DNA of 64,000 bases from Komagataeibacter sp. FXV3 (GCF_015155755.1 NZ_VWPI01000018.1:16094-80093), one strand, 5' to 3'; positions 45,834 through 55,407 are shown, counted from the stretch's first letter. Made by a program: numbers and translations. The notes: generated by a model not told the origin, from the letters alone.

Positions 45834-46667
45834 ATGCCCGCCAATGTCATTCCCTTCGCATCCGTCCCGTGGCACGGGCGTACCGTGCTGCGTCATGTGG
45901 ATGCGCACGCCCTGCTGCGTTATGTCTCCCCGGTCATTCTGGTGCTGATGTGGCAGGGGGCATGTTCCACCGGGATGGTGTCCACCCGGCAGGTGGCGTC
46001 CCCGGTGCAGGTGATCATGACGGGGTGGGGCCTGCTGCGGGATGGCACGTTGGGTGCGAACCTTGGCGTATCCCTTGCCCGCGCGGCGACCGGCCTTGCC
46101 ATTGCGGTAGTGCTGGGGGTGGGATTTGCGCTGATATCGGGCCTGTCGCGACTGGGCGAGGATATTGTCGATGCCCCGCTGCAGATCCTGCGCACGCTGC
46201 CCGCCCTTGCCATGGTGCCGCTGTTCATCCTGTGGTTCGGCATTGGGGAGATACCCAAGATCGCCCTTGTCGCACTGGGGGCGACCTTTCCCATCTATCT
46301 CAACCTGCACAAGGGCATCCGTTCGATTGATCCCCGCCTGCTGGAAATGGCCCGCACGCTGGGCCTGTCGCGCATGCAGACCATCCGCGACGTGATCCTG
46401 CCCGGTGCGCTGCCTGACCTGCTGGTGGGGCTGCGTTTTGCGGTGGGCATGTCGTGGCTCATGCTGGTGGTGGCGGAACAGGTGAATGCCGAAAGCGGTA
46501 TTGGCCACATGATGATGGAGGCGCAGGATTTCCTGCGCACGGACATCATCATGGTGGGACTTGTGATCTACGGCCTGCTGGGCCTTGTGTCGGATCAGGT
46601 CGTGCGTCTGATGGAGCGTGTGTTCCTGTCATGGCGGCCGGTTCACCAGCGGGGACAGGGGGCATGA
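45834..46667 (+). CDS. ABC transporter permease, SsuC/TauC type
   Basis: 277 residues from the ATG at 45834 (AAGGA 10 bp upstream; an upstream in-frame TTG was rejected). Six hydrophobic segments are visible, with the characteristic LQILRTLPALAMVPLFILWFG stretch of sulfonate/taurine/nitrate permeases. The EAA loop is LEMARTLGLSRMQTIRDVILPGALPDLL. The gene is coupled to the following ATPase by an ATGA overlap. The substrate-binding protein is missing from this locus. Family members carry alkanesulfonates, taurine, nitrate or thiamine precursors. Confidence 0.87.
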   Translation: MPANVIPFASVPWHGRTVLRHVDAHALLRYVSPVILVLMWQGACSTGMVSTRQVASPVQVIMTGWGLLRDGTLGANLGVSLARAATGLAIAVVLGVGFALISGLSRLGEDIVDAPLQILRTLPALAMVPLFILWFGIGEIPKIALVALGATFPIYLNLHKGIRSIDPRLLEMARTLGLSRMQTIRDVILPGALPDLLVGLRFAVGMSWLMLVVAEQVNAESGIGHMMMEAQDFLRTDIIMVGLVIYGLLGLVSDQVVRLMERVFLSWRPVHQRGQGA

Positions 46668-47413
46668 ACGCCGCGGTCATGACGAATGGGACGCGTGACG
46701 TGTCTTCCCCAAAGAATGGCGTCGTTGCCATAAATGGCCTGACACGCCGTTTCGGGCGCGGGCCTGCGGTGCTGGACAGGCTTGACCTGACCATTGCACC
46801 GGGGGAATTCGTGGCCCTGCTGGGCCATAGTGGTTCGGGCAAATCCACCCTGCTGCGCACGCTGGCGGGGCTTGATCCGGTGCATGAAGGTACGGTTGCG
46901 CGCCCTGATTCGGTTTCGGTCGTGTTTCAGGACGGACGCCTGCTGCCATGGAAGCGGGTATGGGAAAACGTCGTGCTGGGGCAGGCGGGGGCTGACCGTC
47001 GCAGGCGCGCGATTGCGATGCTGGAGGAAGTCGGCCTGGGCCACCGTGTGGATGCGTGGCCGCTGACCCTGTCGGGTGGGGAAACGCAGCGTGCCGCACT
47101 GGCGCGCGCGCTGGTGCGCAGGCCAGTCTTCCTTATGCTGGATGAACCTTTTGCCGCCCTCGATGCACTGGCACGACTGAAGATGCAGCGGCTGGTGGCG
47201 CGGTTATGGGCGCGCCATGGCTGCGCGGTGCTGCTGGTCACGCATGATGTGGATGAAGCGCTGATGCTGGCTGACCGTGCCATTGTGCTGGACCGTGGCC
47301 GCATCCGCACCGACATCACCATTGCCCTTGAACGCCCGCGCCATCATGCCGATCCGGGTTTCATCCACCTGCGTGGCGTATTGCTGGATGCGCTGGGTGT
47401 GCATGATGATTAG
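46664..47413 (+). CDS. ABC transporter ATP-binding protein, SsuB/TauB type
   Basis: 249 residues from the ATG at 46664, which shares four bases with the permease stop. Walker A is GHSGSGKST, the Q-loop VVFQDGRLLPWKRVWENV (the LLPW pattern is typical of SsuB), the signature LSGGETQRAALARAL and Walker B VFLMLDEPFAALDALARL, followed by LLVTHDVDEALMLADRAIV. The next gene, a nitroreductase, follows after 45 bp and may be in the same transcript. Confidence 0.9.
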   Translation: MNAAVMTNGTRDVSSPKNGVVAINGLTRRFGRGPAVLDRLDLTIAPGEFVALLGHSGSGKSTLLRTLAGLDPVHEGTVARPDSVSVVFQDGRLLPWKRVWENVVLGQAGADRRRRAIAMLEEVGLGHRVDAWPLTLSGGETQRAALARALVRRPVFLMLDEPFAALDALARLKMQRLVARLWARHGCAVLLVTHDVDEALMLADRAIVLDRGRIRTDITIALERPRHHADPGFIHLRGVLLDALGVHDD

Positions 47414-47458
47414 GCGCGCCCGCATGTTGACACCACCTTCCAACCATACAGGCCTGAC

Positions 47459-48061
47459 ATGACCAAAGCCCCTGACCGCGTATCCGATACCCCCGTGGAC
47501 CGCCTGATCCTTGATCGCTGGTCCCCGCGTGCCTTTACGCCCGCCCCGATTGATGAAGCGACGCTGCTGTCCTTCCTTGATGCCGGACGGTGGGCGCCAT
47601 CCGCCTATAACGCGCAGCCGTGGCGCTTCATTTACGCCCGCAGGGATACGCCGGACTGGGAGCGTTTCCTGTCATGGCTGATCCCGTTCAACCATGCCTG
47701 GGCGCAGAATGCGTCGGCGCTGGTCTATGTTGCATCCCACACCGTGACCGGTGGTGGTGCTGCCGAACCCGTGCCCGCACCTACCCATTCATTCGATGCG
47801 GGTGCCGCAACGGTGCTGGTGCAGCTCCAGCTCAGCAAGGCGGGATGGGCGGCCCATCCCATCAGCGGGTTTGACCATAGACAGGCGCGTTCCGGCCTGG
47901 AACTGCCTGATGATTATGCCCTGAATGCGGCCCTTGTCATCGGACGGCAGGGGGAGGTGGCCAGCCTGCCTGAATCCCTGCGTACCCGCGAAGCCCCTTC
48001 CGCCCGCAGGCCCCTGACGGAAATTGCCTTTGCCGGGCGCTTTCCTGAATCAGCATCCTGA
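47459..48061 (+). CDS. Nitroreductase-family FMN oxidoreductase
   Basis: 200 residues. The N-terminal FMN-binding pattern is RWSPRAFTPAPIDEATLLSF LDAGRWAPSAYNAQPWRF, as in the nitroreductase superfamily. GWAAHPISGFD lies mid-protein and the C-terminal RRPLTEIAF follows. No signal peptide. It uses NAD(P)H and FMN to reduce nitro compounds, quinones or similar; the physiological substrate is unknown. It comes directly after the SsuC/SsuB-like pair, so a link to uptake of a reducible sulfur or nitrogen compound is possible but unproven. Confidence 0.85.
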   Translation: MTKAPDRVSDTPVDRLILDRWSPRAFTPAPIDEATLLSFLDAGRWAPSAYNAQPWRFIYARRDTPDWERFLSWLIPFNHAWAQNASALVYVASHTVTGGGAAEPVPAPTHSFDAGAATVLVQLQLSKAGWAAHPISGFDHRQARSGLELPDDYALNAALVIGRQGEVASLPESLRTREAPSARRPLTEIAFAGRFPESAS

Positions 48062-48188
48062 AATGACGGGCATGGGTCATGCTGACCTGTAAACCAATAC
48101 TGGCCGTGTTTTTCGTAAGGACAGTGGTGGCGGAAAGATGAACCCCGCAATGTCCCTGCCGGATCATATCTGACACCTTCATGCCGGT

Positions 48189-48211
48189 CCCCCGACACAT
48201 GCTGTCGGGGG
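48189..48211 (-). terminator. Hairpin after the small exported protein gene
   Basis: Perfect 9-bp stem CCCCCGACA / TGTCGGGGG with loop CATGC, 9 bp beyond the stop codon of the leftward gene at 48221. No U-run. Confidence 0.55.
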
Positions 48212-48220
48212 TGAGTGATC

Positions 48221-48475
48221 CTAATCCGTCTCCACCTGAAGAGCACCGCTTTCGGCTGGTGGTGCATCCGCGACGCATCCGGACAGGATATGGATGGCCT
48301 GAACCTGTTGTGTACAGGAAAGATCTGTCACGGGGGGCAGGGAAGGCGGACCGCCATATGGGCCTGTCAGTTCCCTGTATGCATTCCGGGCATCAGGACA
48401 AAGATCCGCAGCATGCGCAATGCCGGTAATTCCCACAATGCCCATGGTAAGCATTATCTTGAAATAATATCTCAT
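48221..48475 (-). CDS. Small exported cysteine-containing hypothetical protein
   Basis: 84 residues from the ATG at 48475. A signal peptide is clear: MRYYFKIMLTMGIVGITGIA with cleavage likely after AHA. The mature part is about 60 residues with three cysteines (DLCPDAR, LSCTQQV, SGCVADA), which may form a disulfide or bind metal. It is flanked by a stem-loop just downstream, which supports a real transcription unit. The family is not recognised. Confidence 0.55.
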   Translation of the reverse strand: MRYYFKIMLTMGIVGITGIAHAADLCPDARNAYRELTGPYGGPPSLPPVTDLSCTQQVQAIHILSGCVADAPPAESGALQVETD

Positions 48476-48552
48476 TACCAATATTCCACATATTAATATT
48501 ACAATATCTGAAATTGTAGTATGGAATATATGGTCATGGACATGTAATGCTG

Positions 48553-50151
48553 TTATTCGGTCATCGGGTGATTGTTTTCCTGGCGCGCAGGTGGAAAATC
48601 ACGCTTGACCAGCATGCTGCTTAACCGGTGGATCACGTCGTCCCACATTCCGCTATGGATCTGGCGTATGATACGCAGGGTGGGATACCATGGACTGTCC
48701 GTACGGTTCGAAAGCCAGCGCCAGCAGTTATCGAACCGGTCCAGCAGGATAACGGGACATCCCATGGCACCGGCCAGATGGGCTACCGATGTATCAACCG
48801 AAACCACGACATCCAGCCCCGCGATCAGGGCAGCCGTGTCGTCCATGTCCCGCACGCTTTCCATCGGGTCATACAGGCGCATGCCCGCGGGCATGTCGTG
48901 CATCTGTCGGGCATAGACGCCTTTTTGCAGGCTGACCAGATTTATGCCCGGCATTCCGGCCAGTGGTGCAAATTTACGCAGCGGGATCGAGCGCTTTCGG
49001 TCCATGGCGTGGGCTGCGGGTACATCGGGGCGGCTGGCCCCGCCCCAGACCAGTCCCACGCGCAGGTCCGTGCCGGTGGGCAGGAACGGCGCCCACTGCC
49101 GCACCAGTTCGGGACTGGCGCGCAGGTAGGGCACGTCCGTCCCCGCATGGCCGGGCGTGTTGCGCAGGACATGCGGCAGGCTGAGGAAGGGACAATGCCA
49201 GTCATGCGGGGGCAGGGATACCCGTTCACTGAATACGCGCCGTATGCCACCCATGCGCCGGATCAGGCCGTGCAGTGTCTCGGGCGCCTGGATGCTGACC
49301 TGCGCGCCCATGCCCACCAGCACGGGCACGAAGCGCAGCATCATCAGCATGTCCCCCAGTCCCCCTTCGCGCGTAATCAGGATGGATCGGCCACGCAGGT
49401 CGGCATCCGGCGGCAGGACAGGCAGCATCTCGTGTTCGGGCAGGCGCTGGCGACCGGGCATTTTCCGCCGCCATTCATATTCTGCCCATCCTTCGGCCAT
49501 GCGACCACTTTTCAGCAGTGTCAATGCATGGTTCATGCGCAGGCGCGCATCATCGGGGCGCAGCGCCAGCGCGCGGGAATGGGCTTGCAGCGCCGCATCC
49601 AGCCTGTTCCATGCCCCCAGCAGATGGGCAAGGTTGGCCTGCGTCATGGCGCTGTCGGGATGGTGTTGCACGATGTAATGCAACAGGTCGCGCGCCGCCG
49701 CGAATTCGCCCTGTTCCATCAGGGTGATGGCCATGAGGTTGCCGGTACTCAGCTGCGCGGGTGACAGGGCCAGGCCTTCGGCCAGCACGTCCTGTGCTTC
49801 CGCCGTGCGACCGCGCTGCAACAGCAGTTCCCCCAGCATGTCATGCGTGCGGATGTCCTGCCGCGCACGTTGCCGGACGGCGCGCAGGACTGCTTCGGCT
49901 TCTTCCACCCGGTCATGTGGCAGCAGCAGGGCCAGCATATCGTAGGCCGGGTGGCGCGCGCCGGGGTTGGCCACGGCCTGACGGCACAGCAGGCGGGCGG
50001 CTTCCTGCACGCGGTTGCATCCCGCATGGGCATGGGCCAGCAGGATTTCGACACGGGGGGAGGCAGGACAGTCTTCCAGCATGGCGCGGGCATGGGCGAA
50101 CTGTCCACGCCGCAGCAGGTCGAGTGCAAGCGTCAGCGTATGGTCAGCCAT
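48553..50151 (-). CDS. TPR-repeat protein with glycosyltransferase-9-like C-terminal domain
   Basis: 532 residues. The N-terminal half (about 5-245) consists of TPR-like helical pairs, such as LLRRGQFAHARAMLEDCPAS and AWNRLDAALQAHSRALALRP. The C-terminal half (about 260-520) has the GT9/ADP-heptose-transferase-like opening ITREGGLGDMLMMLRFVPVL, then RVGLVWGGAS, LVSLQKG and the acceptor-side VVSVDTSVAHLAGAMGCPV. Such fusions are common in Acetobacteraceae and are annotated as TPR glycosyltransferases. The role (LPS, capsule or protein glycosylation) is not known. It stands alone. Confidence 0.8.
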   Translation of the reverse strand: MADHTLTLALDLLRRGQFAHARAMLEDCPASPRVEILLAHAHAGCNRVQEAARLLCRQAVANPGARHPAYDMLALLLPHDRVEEAEAVLRAVRQRARQDIRTHDMLGELLLQRGRTAEAQDVLAEGLALSPAQLSTGNLMAITLMEQGEFAAARDLLHYIVQHHPDSAMTQANLAHLLGAWNRLDAALQAHSRALALRPDDARLRMNHALTLLKSGRMAEGWAEYEWRRKMPGRQRLPEHEMLPVLPPDADLRGRSILITREGGLGDMLMMLRFVPVLVGMGAQVSIQAPETLHGLIRRMGGIRRVFSERVSLPPHDWHCPFLSLPHVLRNTPGHAGTDVPYLRASPELVRQWAPFLPTGTDLRVGLVWGGASRPDVPAAHAMDRKRSIPLRKFAPLAGMPGINLVSLQKGVYARQMHDMPAGMRLYDPMESVRDMDDTAALIAGLDVVVSVDTSVAHLAGAMGCPVILLDRFDNCWRWLSNRTDSPWYPTLRIIRQIHSGMWDDVIHRLSSMLVKRDFPPARQENNHPMTE

Positions 50152-50244
50152 GGCAGGCGGGAAACCGGAACGGGGAAAAACGGATCATGCCATGTTGTGT
50201 CTTATATCAGGCCCGGCATGCAAGGGGCCGCGCGCCCGCCATGA

Positions 50245-50643
50245 TCACGCCGTCCGGGGCGTGGACAGGCCGAAATGCTGTTCCAGCAGGGCGACATTGC
50301 GCAGGTCGGCCTTGAACGCGGTATCAAACACATCCCCCAGTACCGGCACGAGATCGGCCAGGGCTTCCACGATGATATTACCCATCATGCGCGCAAGTAC
50401 GGGACGGTCCACGCCCAGATTCCAGCTTTTCCAAACGATATAAAGTGAGGGCAGGAGCATGATCGCCGTCCCGCCCACCGGCAGCAGACCGATCAGCGTA
50501 TCCAGTCCCCAGCGCGCCTTCGTGCCGGGAATGCGGAAGGCGGCGTCCAGCAATGTTGCAAGCCTGCGCAGGCGCGCCACTTCCTGACGGATATCGTGGG
50601 CGCTGGCGCCATGCGTGGCGTTGGGGGCATATGATGTGATCAT
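50245..50643 (-). CDS. DUF4112-family small membrane protein
   Basis: 132 residues. The DUF4112 core is recognisable: RLATLLDAAFRIPGTKARWG followed by DTLIGLLPVGGTAIMLLPSL and NIIVEALADLVPVLGDVFDT. Two hydrophobic helices are separated by a short polar turn. The function of the family is not known. It lies 30 bp downstream of the SelW-like gene on the same strand, so the two may be co-transcribed. Confidence 0.82.
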   Translation of the reverse strand: MITSYAPNATHGASAHDIRQEVARLRRLATLLDAAFRIPGTKARWGLDTLIGLLPVGGTAIMLLPSLYIVWKSWNLGVDRPVLARMMGNIIVEALADLVPVLGDVFDTAFKADLRNVALLEQHFGLSTPRTA

Positions 50644-50673
50644 ACCCGTTATTATGGGGTGGGCAGGGGCGCG

Positions 50674-51003
50674 TTACAATGTGCCCGGCAGATCGTCCGC
50701 CCCTGTTTTTTGACGGTCGATATGGCCCATGTCGCGGTCGGGGGCGATGATGTCGCGCACGCGCCGTTTCAGTTCCTTCGGGCCTGGAAAACCACCGTCG
50801 CGCTTGCGTTCCCACACGCTGTGGCCATCAACCGTGATTTCAAAATGCCCGCCGCTGCCGGGGATCAGGGTCACGCTGCCCAGATCCTGACCGAAAGTGG
50901 ACAGCAGTTCCTGCGCCATCCATCCCGCCCGCAGCAGCCAGTTGCATTGCGTGCAGTACGTGATGGAGACATGGGGGTGATGGACGGCCGGGGCGTCGGG
51001 CAT
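50674..51003 (-). CDS. SelT/SelW/SelH (Rdx)-family thioredoxin-like protein
   Basis: 109 residues from the ATG at 51003. The redox motif near the N-terminus is ITYCTQCNWLLRAGWMAQEL, a CxxC in place of the CxxU of eukaryotic SelW. A short thioredoxin-like sheet follows (SVTLIPGSGGHFEITVDG, VWERKRDGGFPGPKELKRRV). The Cys-to-Cys form is usual in bacteria. A cytosolic thiol-redox role is presumed. It lies between a catalase gene and a DUF4112 gene, all leftward, with a GC hairpin between it and katE. Confidence 0.87.
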   Translation of the reverse strand: MPDAPAVHHPHVSITYCTQCNWLLRAGWMAQELLSTFGQDLGSVTLIPGSGGHFEITVDGHSVWERKRDGGFPGPKELKRRVRDIIAPDRDMGHIDRQKTGADDLPGTL

Positions 51004-51044
51004 GGGTAAGGTTCCTGCTTGCGGCAACACCGGACCGGGTCTGT

Positions 51045-51082
51045 CCGGCTGCCCCTTTATTGTGGGGGTGTGGGGCAGCCGG
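51045..51082 (-). terminator. GC-rich hairpin after katE
   Basis: Perfect 11-bp stem CCGGCTGCCCC / GGGGCAGCCGG with a 16-nt loop, 10 bp beyond the katE stop. No U-run. Confidence 0.55.
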
Positions 51083-51092
51083 GCGCAAGGGG

Positions 51093-53195
51093 TCAGACGG
51101 CGTGGACGTGGCCTTCACGTTCCCACAGGCGCAACGCCCCACATGTCTGGATGAAGCTGGCTGCGTCCTGTGCGCTGTGTATGGCGATCACGCCTTTGTC
51201 GCGCGCCTTGGGGTGCAGTCCCGCGGCCGCCAGCACGATTTCAGCGGCATCGTTATGCGCAATGAACTTGGCATGGGCGAAGGCGTCGGAAATGAAGTCG
51301 CGCATGGTGGCCTCGTGGCGCAGGACATTGGCCCCTTCAACCGTGGGCAGCAACGCCACGGCGTCATACAGGACGGATGGGCCGCCGTTGATCTTCTGCT
51401 GCGCGGTCAGGTCGTGGCCCGCGCTGTCCTTCAGCCCGCCCACGGTGGGGGCGACCAGTTCGACCGTAGCGCCCGCATCCTCGGCGGCATCGCGCAGGGC
51501 GGCCAGCAGGGCGGCATCCACCCCGTTGGTGACGACAATGCCCAGCTTGCGGCCGGCAAAGCTGTGCGGTCCGTTTTTCAGGATGCTCAGCGCGGGCGAT
51601 GGTTCCAGCCCCTCGACCACGGGGCGCGCGGCCTGTGCCGGTGCGGGCAGGGGCGACAGGCCCAGCCCCTTCGCCACCCCCTTGGCCAGTTCCTGATCGA
51701 CATGCAGCAGGTGGCTGACCATGCGGGCCCGGATGGCGGGGGTTTCCACCTTGCTCAGTTCAAATACGAATGCGTCGCGGATATGCGTCTGTTCCACCGG
51801 CGTCTGGCTGATGAAGAACTGGCGCGCCTGGCTGTAATGGTCGGCAAAGGATTCCGAACGCTGGCGGACTTTCTGGCCCGATACCATATCGGGGTATGAC
51901 CTGTAGCCATTCACGCTTTCACGCGGGCCGCCTGTGGGCTGGGACCATGAATTGGGTTCGTAATTGGCCCGGCCCTTCGGGTTGTGCATGGCCATGTGCC
52001 CGTCCTGCTGGAAATTGTGGAACGGGCATTTGGGCGCGTTTATGGGGATATGCGTGAAGTTGGGGCCGCCAAGGCGCTTGGTCTGGGTATCAAGATAGGA
52101 AAAATTGCGTCCCTGCAGCAGCGGATCATTGGTGAAGTCGATACCAGGCACGACGTTCTGGGTGCAGAAGGCGACCTGTTCGGTCTCGGCAAAGAAATTG
52201 TCCGGCATGCGGTCCAGCACCAGGCGGCCGACACGGCGGACAGGCACCAGTTCCTCGGGGATCAGCTTGGTGGGGTCGAGGATGTCAAAGTCAAAACTGT
52301 CGGCAAAGTCATCATCAAACAACTGCACGCCCAGTTCCCATTCCGGGAAATTGCCACTGTTTATGGCCTGCCACAGGTCGCGACGGTGGAAATCGGGATC
52401 GGCGCCATTGATCTTCAGCGCCTCGTTCCACACGACCGACTGCAGGCCCAGCTTGGGCTTCCAGTGGAATTTGACGTAGGTCGAATGGCCTTCGTCATTG
52501 ACCAGGCGGAAGGTATGCACCCCGAACCCTTCCATGAAGCGGAAGGAGCGGGGAATGGCCCGGTCGGACATGGCCCACATGACCATGTGCGTGGCTTCGG
52601 GCGACAGGGATACGAAATCCCAGAAATTGTCATGCGCCGTCTGCGCCTGTGGGAAATCGCGATCGGGTTCCTGCTTGGCCGCATGGACGAAATCGGGGAA
52701 CTTGATGGCGTCCTGGATGAAAAAGACGGGAATGTTGTTGCCGACAAGGTCCCAGTTGCCCTGTTTTGTATAAAGCTTGACGGCAAAGCCACGCACATCG
52801 CGCACCACGTCCGCCGATCCCTTGTTGCCCGCAACGGTGGAAAACCGGACGAAGGCGGGCGTGCGTGCGCCGACATTGCCGAAAATATCGGCCTTGCAGA
52901 CATCGCTCAGGCTGTCGGTCAGTTCGAAATAGCCATGCGCGCCATAGCCGCGGGCATGGACCACGCGTTCGGGGATGCGCTCGTGGTCGAAATGGAAGAT
53001 TTTTTCCCGGAAATGGAAATCCTCCATCAATGCCGGGCCACGGGTTCCGGCACGCAGGGTATTCTGGTCATCCGATACCGCGACACCCTGCTGGGTGGTC
53101 ATGACGGGGGTATCGCCACCTGCTGTCTGGTGGGTTTCGCCCCCCGCGCCGGTATGCGTGGTGGGGGACGTGGGGGTATGGGATGTCTTTGCCAT
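51093..53195 (-). CDS. katE: Large-subunit monofunctional catalase (HPII type)
   Basis: 700 residues from the ATG at 53195 (MAKTSHTP); the frame is open 23 codons further to a TTG. The distal heme pocket His lies in [15 protein letters not shown], the Asn in [20 protein letters not shown], and the proximal heme Tyr in [13 protein letters not shown]. After the catalase core (to about 510) comes the extra C-terminal flavodoxin/DJ-1-like domain of clade 2 catalases ([17 protein letters not shown]). It disproportionates hydrogen peroxide, an expected need in a cell with many periplasmic oxidases. No OxyR-type gene is adjacent. Confidence 0.96.
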   Translation of the reverse strand: MAKTSHTPTSPTTHTGAGGETHQTAGGDTPVMTTQQGVAVSDDQNTLRAGTRGPALMEDFHFREKIFHFDHERIPERVVHARGYGAHGYFELTDSLSDVCKADIFGNVGARTPAFVRFSTVAGNKGSADVVRDVRGFAVKLYTKQGNWDLVGNNIPVFFIQDAIKFPDFVHAAKQEPDRDFPQAQTAHDNFWDFVSLSPEATHMVMWAMSDRAIPRSFRFMEGFGVHTFRLVNDEGHSTYVKFHWKPKLGLQSVVWNEALKINGADPDFHRRDLWQAINSGNFPEWELGVQLFDDDFADSFDFDILDPTKLIPEELVPVRRVGRLVLDRMPDNFFAETEQVAFCTQNVVPGIDFTNDPLLQGRNFSYLDTQTKRLGGPNFTHIPINAPKCPFHNFQQDGHMAMHNPKGRANYEPNSWSQPTGGPRESVNGYRSYPDMVSGQKVRQRSESFADHYSQARQFFISQTPVEQTHIRDAFVFELSKVETPAIRARMVSHLLHVDQELAKGVAKGLGLSPLPAPAQAARPVVEGLEPSPALSILKNGPHSFAGRKLGIVVTNGVDAALLAALRDAAEDAGATVELVAPTVGGLKDSAGHDLTAQQKINGGPSVLYDAVALLPTVEGANVLRHEATMRDFISDAFAHAKFIAHNDAAEIVLAAAGLHPKARDKGVIAIHSAQDAASFIQTCGALRLWEREGHVHAV

Positions 53196-53378
53196 GGCGT
53201 GCGTACGTATCCGTGCAGATGGGTGCGGAAAAAACAGGGGTGTGGGAAGGTCTGGCTTTTCCAACGGGCATGGACGGACAGGGTTTCATGGAACCTGCCG
53301 CATGATGGTTGCCAATTCCCCGCGTACAGGGCACAGGAGCGGCGTGTATCACGCGTCATTGTGGGGTGACTGCCGTTC

Positions 53379-54200
53379 ATGCGTATGTTCTCTGGTTTCC
53401 TGTCCGGGCTTTCGCTGGTGCTGGCGCTGTATGGCGGCGCGCCTGCGTGCGCGGCCACACCCGATACGGTCGATTTTGCCGACCTGACATGGACCGAAAT
53501 CCGTGACGCCATCCATGCGGGTGACACCACCATCATCATTCCCGTGGGCGGCACGGAACAGAGCGGTCCCTATATCGCGGTAGGCAAGCATGACGTACGC
53601 GCCATGATCCTTGCGCGGCGTATTGCCCGTGATGCCGGCCATACCCTTGTCGCACCCGTGGTGGCGTACGTGCCCGAAGGCGGCACGTCGCCACGCACGT
53701 CCCATATGCGCTTTCCCGGCACGATCAGCATTACGCCCGCAACCTTCCGCGCATTGCTGTCGGATGCGGCGGAAAGCTTCCGGGTGCAGGGATTCAGGCG
53801 CGTGGTGCTGATTGGCGACCATGGCGGCTACCAGAAGGACCTGCGCGCGGTGGCGGATACGCTCAACCGGCGCTGGCAGGGGGCGCATGTGCTGTATGTC
53901 GCGGCGTATTATGACGTGGTGCCCGGCGCCTATTCCACCTGGCTGCGCCAGCACGGCCACGCGGCGGAGGTCGGCATGCATGCCGACCTGTCCGATACAT
54001 CGCTCATGCTGGCGCTGGATCCTGCCCTTGTGCGCACGCAGGCCCTGCGGGCTGCCCCCCTGCCCACCACGGCGCAGGGGGTGTATGGCGGCGATCCCCG
54101 ACAGGCCAGTGCGGCGCTGGGGCAGGTGGGGGCCAACATGCAGGTGACGGCGGCCGTGGCGGCCATGCAACACGACCCAACAGGACAGAATCCGCACTGA
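53379..54200 (+). CDS. Exported creatininase-family protein with altered metal site
   Basis: 273 residues. It starts with a Sec signal peptide (MRMFSGFLSGLSLVLALYGG..ACAA, cleavage near residue 26), unusual because creatininase-family enzymes are normally cytoplasmic. The fold motifs are present: IIPVGGTEQSGPYIAVGKHD near residue 52, PRTSHMRFPGTISI, and VLIGDHGGYQKDL near residue 150. The family metal ligands normally read EQHGPHLPLxTD; here the first His is Ser and the second Tyr, with a new His before the Asp (GKHD). This may be a variant subfamily with a shifted ligand. It lies 52 bp before a periplasmic beta-propeller gene. Substrate unknown. Confidence 0.78.
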   Translation: MRMFSGFLSGLSLVLALYGGAPACAATPDTVDFADLTWTEIRDAIHAGDTTIIIPVGGTEQSGPYIAVGKHDVRAMILARRIARDAGHTLVAPVVAYVPEGGTSPRTSHMRFPGTISITPATFRALLSDAAESFRVQGFRRVVLIGDHGGYQKDLRAVADTLNRRWQGAHVLYVAAYYDVVPGAYSTWLRQHGHAAEVGMHADLSDTSLMLALDPALVRTQALRAAPLPTTAQGVYGGDPRQASAALGQVGANMQVTAAVAAMQHDPTGQNPH

Positions 54201-54252
54201 TTGCACCAGCTTCATGGCGTGCTATAGGGGCCGCAAGGAACAGGATCACACT

Positions 54253-55407
54253 ATGATACAAAAGAAAAAGCTGCCGGTTCTGGGACTGGGCATGCTCCTG
54301 CTGTCGGGTGGCAGCGTGCTTGCGCAGGCCGTGGATACCATTCCCGGAATGCCACCCGTGGTGGACCCGACCAATATTTACACCGAAACCCGGGCCGGGA
54401 AACTCAATCCCGAGGTGGCGCAGGATCCGCCGCGCATCTACGTGCCCAACCTGCGTTCAAACAATGTGTATGTGATCGACCCGCAGACCTACAAGGTCGT
54501 CGCGCGGTTCAAGGTGGGGAAAAGCCCGCAGCATGTCGTCCCGTCATGGGATTTGCGCACATTATGGGTTACCAACAATGCGGAAGGCACGACCGATGGC
54601 AGCCTGACGCCAATCGACCCCCGCACCACGCAGCCCCTGGCCAATGTGGCGGTGGATGATCCGTACAACATGTATTTCACCCCCGATGGCAAATCCGCCA
54701 TTACGGTGGCCGAGGCCCGTCAGCGGCTGGATTTCCGTGACCCGCACACGATGGAAATGCAGGGTTCGGTGTCTGTCCCGCAATGCAAGGGGGTCAATCA
54801 CGCCGATTTTTCCATTGACGGGCGCTATGCCATCTTCACCTGTGAATTTGGCGGCTACCTGGCCAAGGTCGATACCGTCAACCGTACGCTGATCGGATAC
54901 CTCAAGCTGTCACGTGGCGGCATGCCGCAGGATATCCTGACCGCGCCGGACGGCCACAAATTCTATGTGGCGGACATGCATGCCGATGGTGTGTTCGTGA
55001 TCGACGGCGATACCTTCCGTGAAACGGGCTTCATTCCCACCGGCATCGGCACGCATGGCCTGTATCCCAGCCGTGATGGCACAAAGATGTACGTGGCCAA
55101 TCGGGGATCGCACAAGATCCATGGTCCGCCGCACAGCAAGGCCGGTGGTGTCAGCGTGATTGATTTCGCAACGGACAGGGTCGTGGCCAACTGGCCCATT
55201 CCCGGTGGGGGCAGCCCCGACATGGGCAATGTCAGCAATGACGGCAGGACGCTGTGGCTGTCCGGCCGGTTTGATGATGTTGTCTATGCCATCGATACCA
55301 TCACAGGTGCCATGCGTAGCATCCCCGTGGGGCTGGAACCGCATGGCCTGACCGTATGGCCGCAGCCGGGGCGGTATTCCGTCGGTCATACCGGTATCCT
55401 GCGCTAA
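54253..55407 (+). CDS. Exported YVTN/YncE-like beta-propeller protein
   Basis: 384 residues from the ATG at 54253. There is a signal peptide (KKKLPVLGLGMLLLSGGSVLAQ), then a seven-bladed propeller with recurrent YVPNLRSNNVYVIDPQTYKV, YVADMHADGVFVIDGDTF and MYVANRGSHKIHG blades. This is the pattern of YncE and of the cytochrome d1 propeller. No CxxCH heme site. It is probably a periplasmic scaffold, sensor or binding protein. It follows the exported creatininase-like gene in the same direction and is followed by a repeat element that may end the transcript. Confidence 0.82.
   Translation: MIQKKKLPVLGLGMLLLSGGSVLAQAVDTIPGMPPVVDPTNIYTETRAGKLNPEVAQDPPRIYVPNLRSNNVYVIDPQTYKVVARFKVGKSPQHVVPSWDLRTLWVTNNAEGTTDGSLTPIDPRTTQPLANVAVDDPYNMYFTPDGKSAITVAEARQRLDFRDPHTMEMQGSVSVPQCKGVNHADFSIDGRYAIFTCEFGGYLAKVDTVNRTLIGYLKLSRGGMPQDILTAPDGHKFYVADMHADGVFVIDGDTFRETGFIPTGIGTHGLYPSRDGTKMYVANRGSHKIHGPPHSKAGGVSVIDFATDRVVANWPIPGGGSPDMGNVSNDGRTLWLSGRFDDVVYAIDTITGAMRSIPVGLEPHGLTVWPQPGRYSVGHTGILR

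Noticed and set aside
51984..53369. Long open frame (461 codons) on the plus strand opposite katE
   Set aside because: It is antisense to an unmistakable catalase, with His/Gly/Arg-rich low-quality composition typical of the complementary frame of GC-rich genes, and no family motif.
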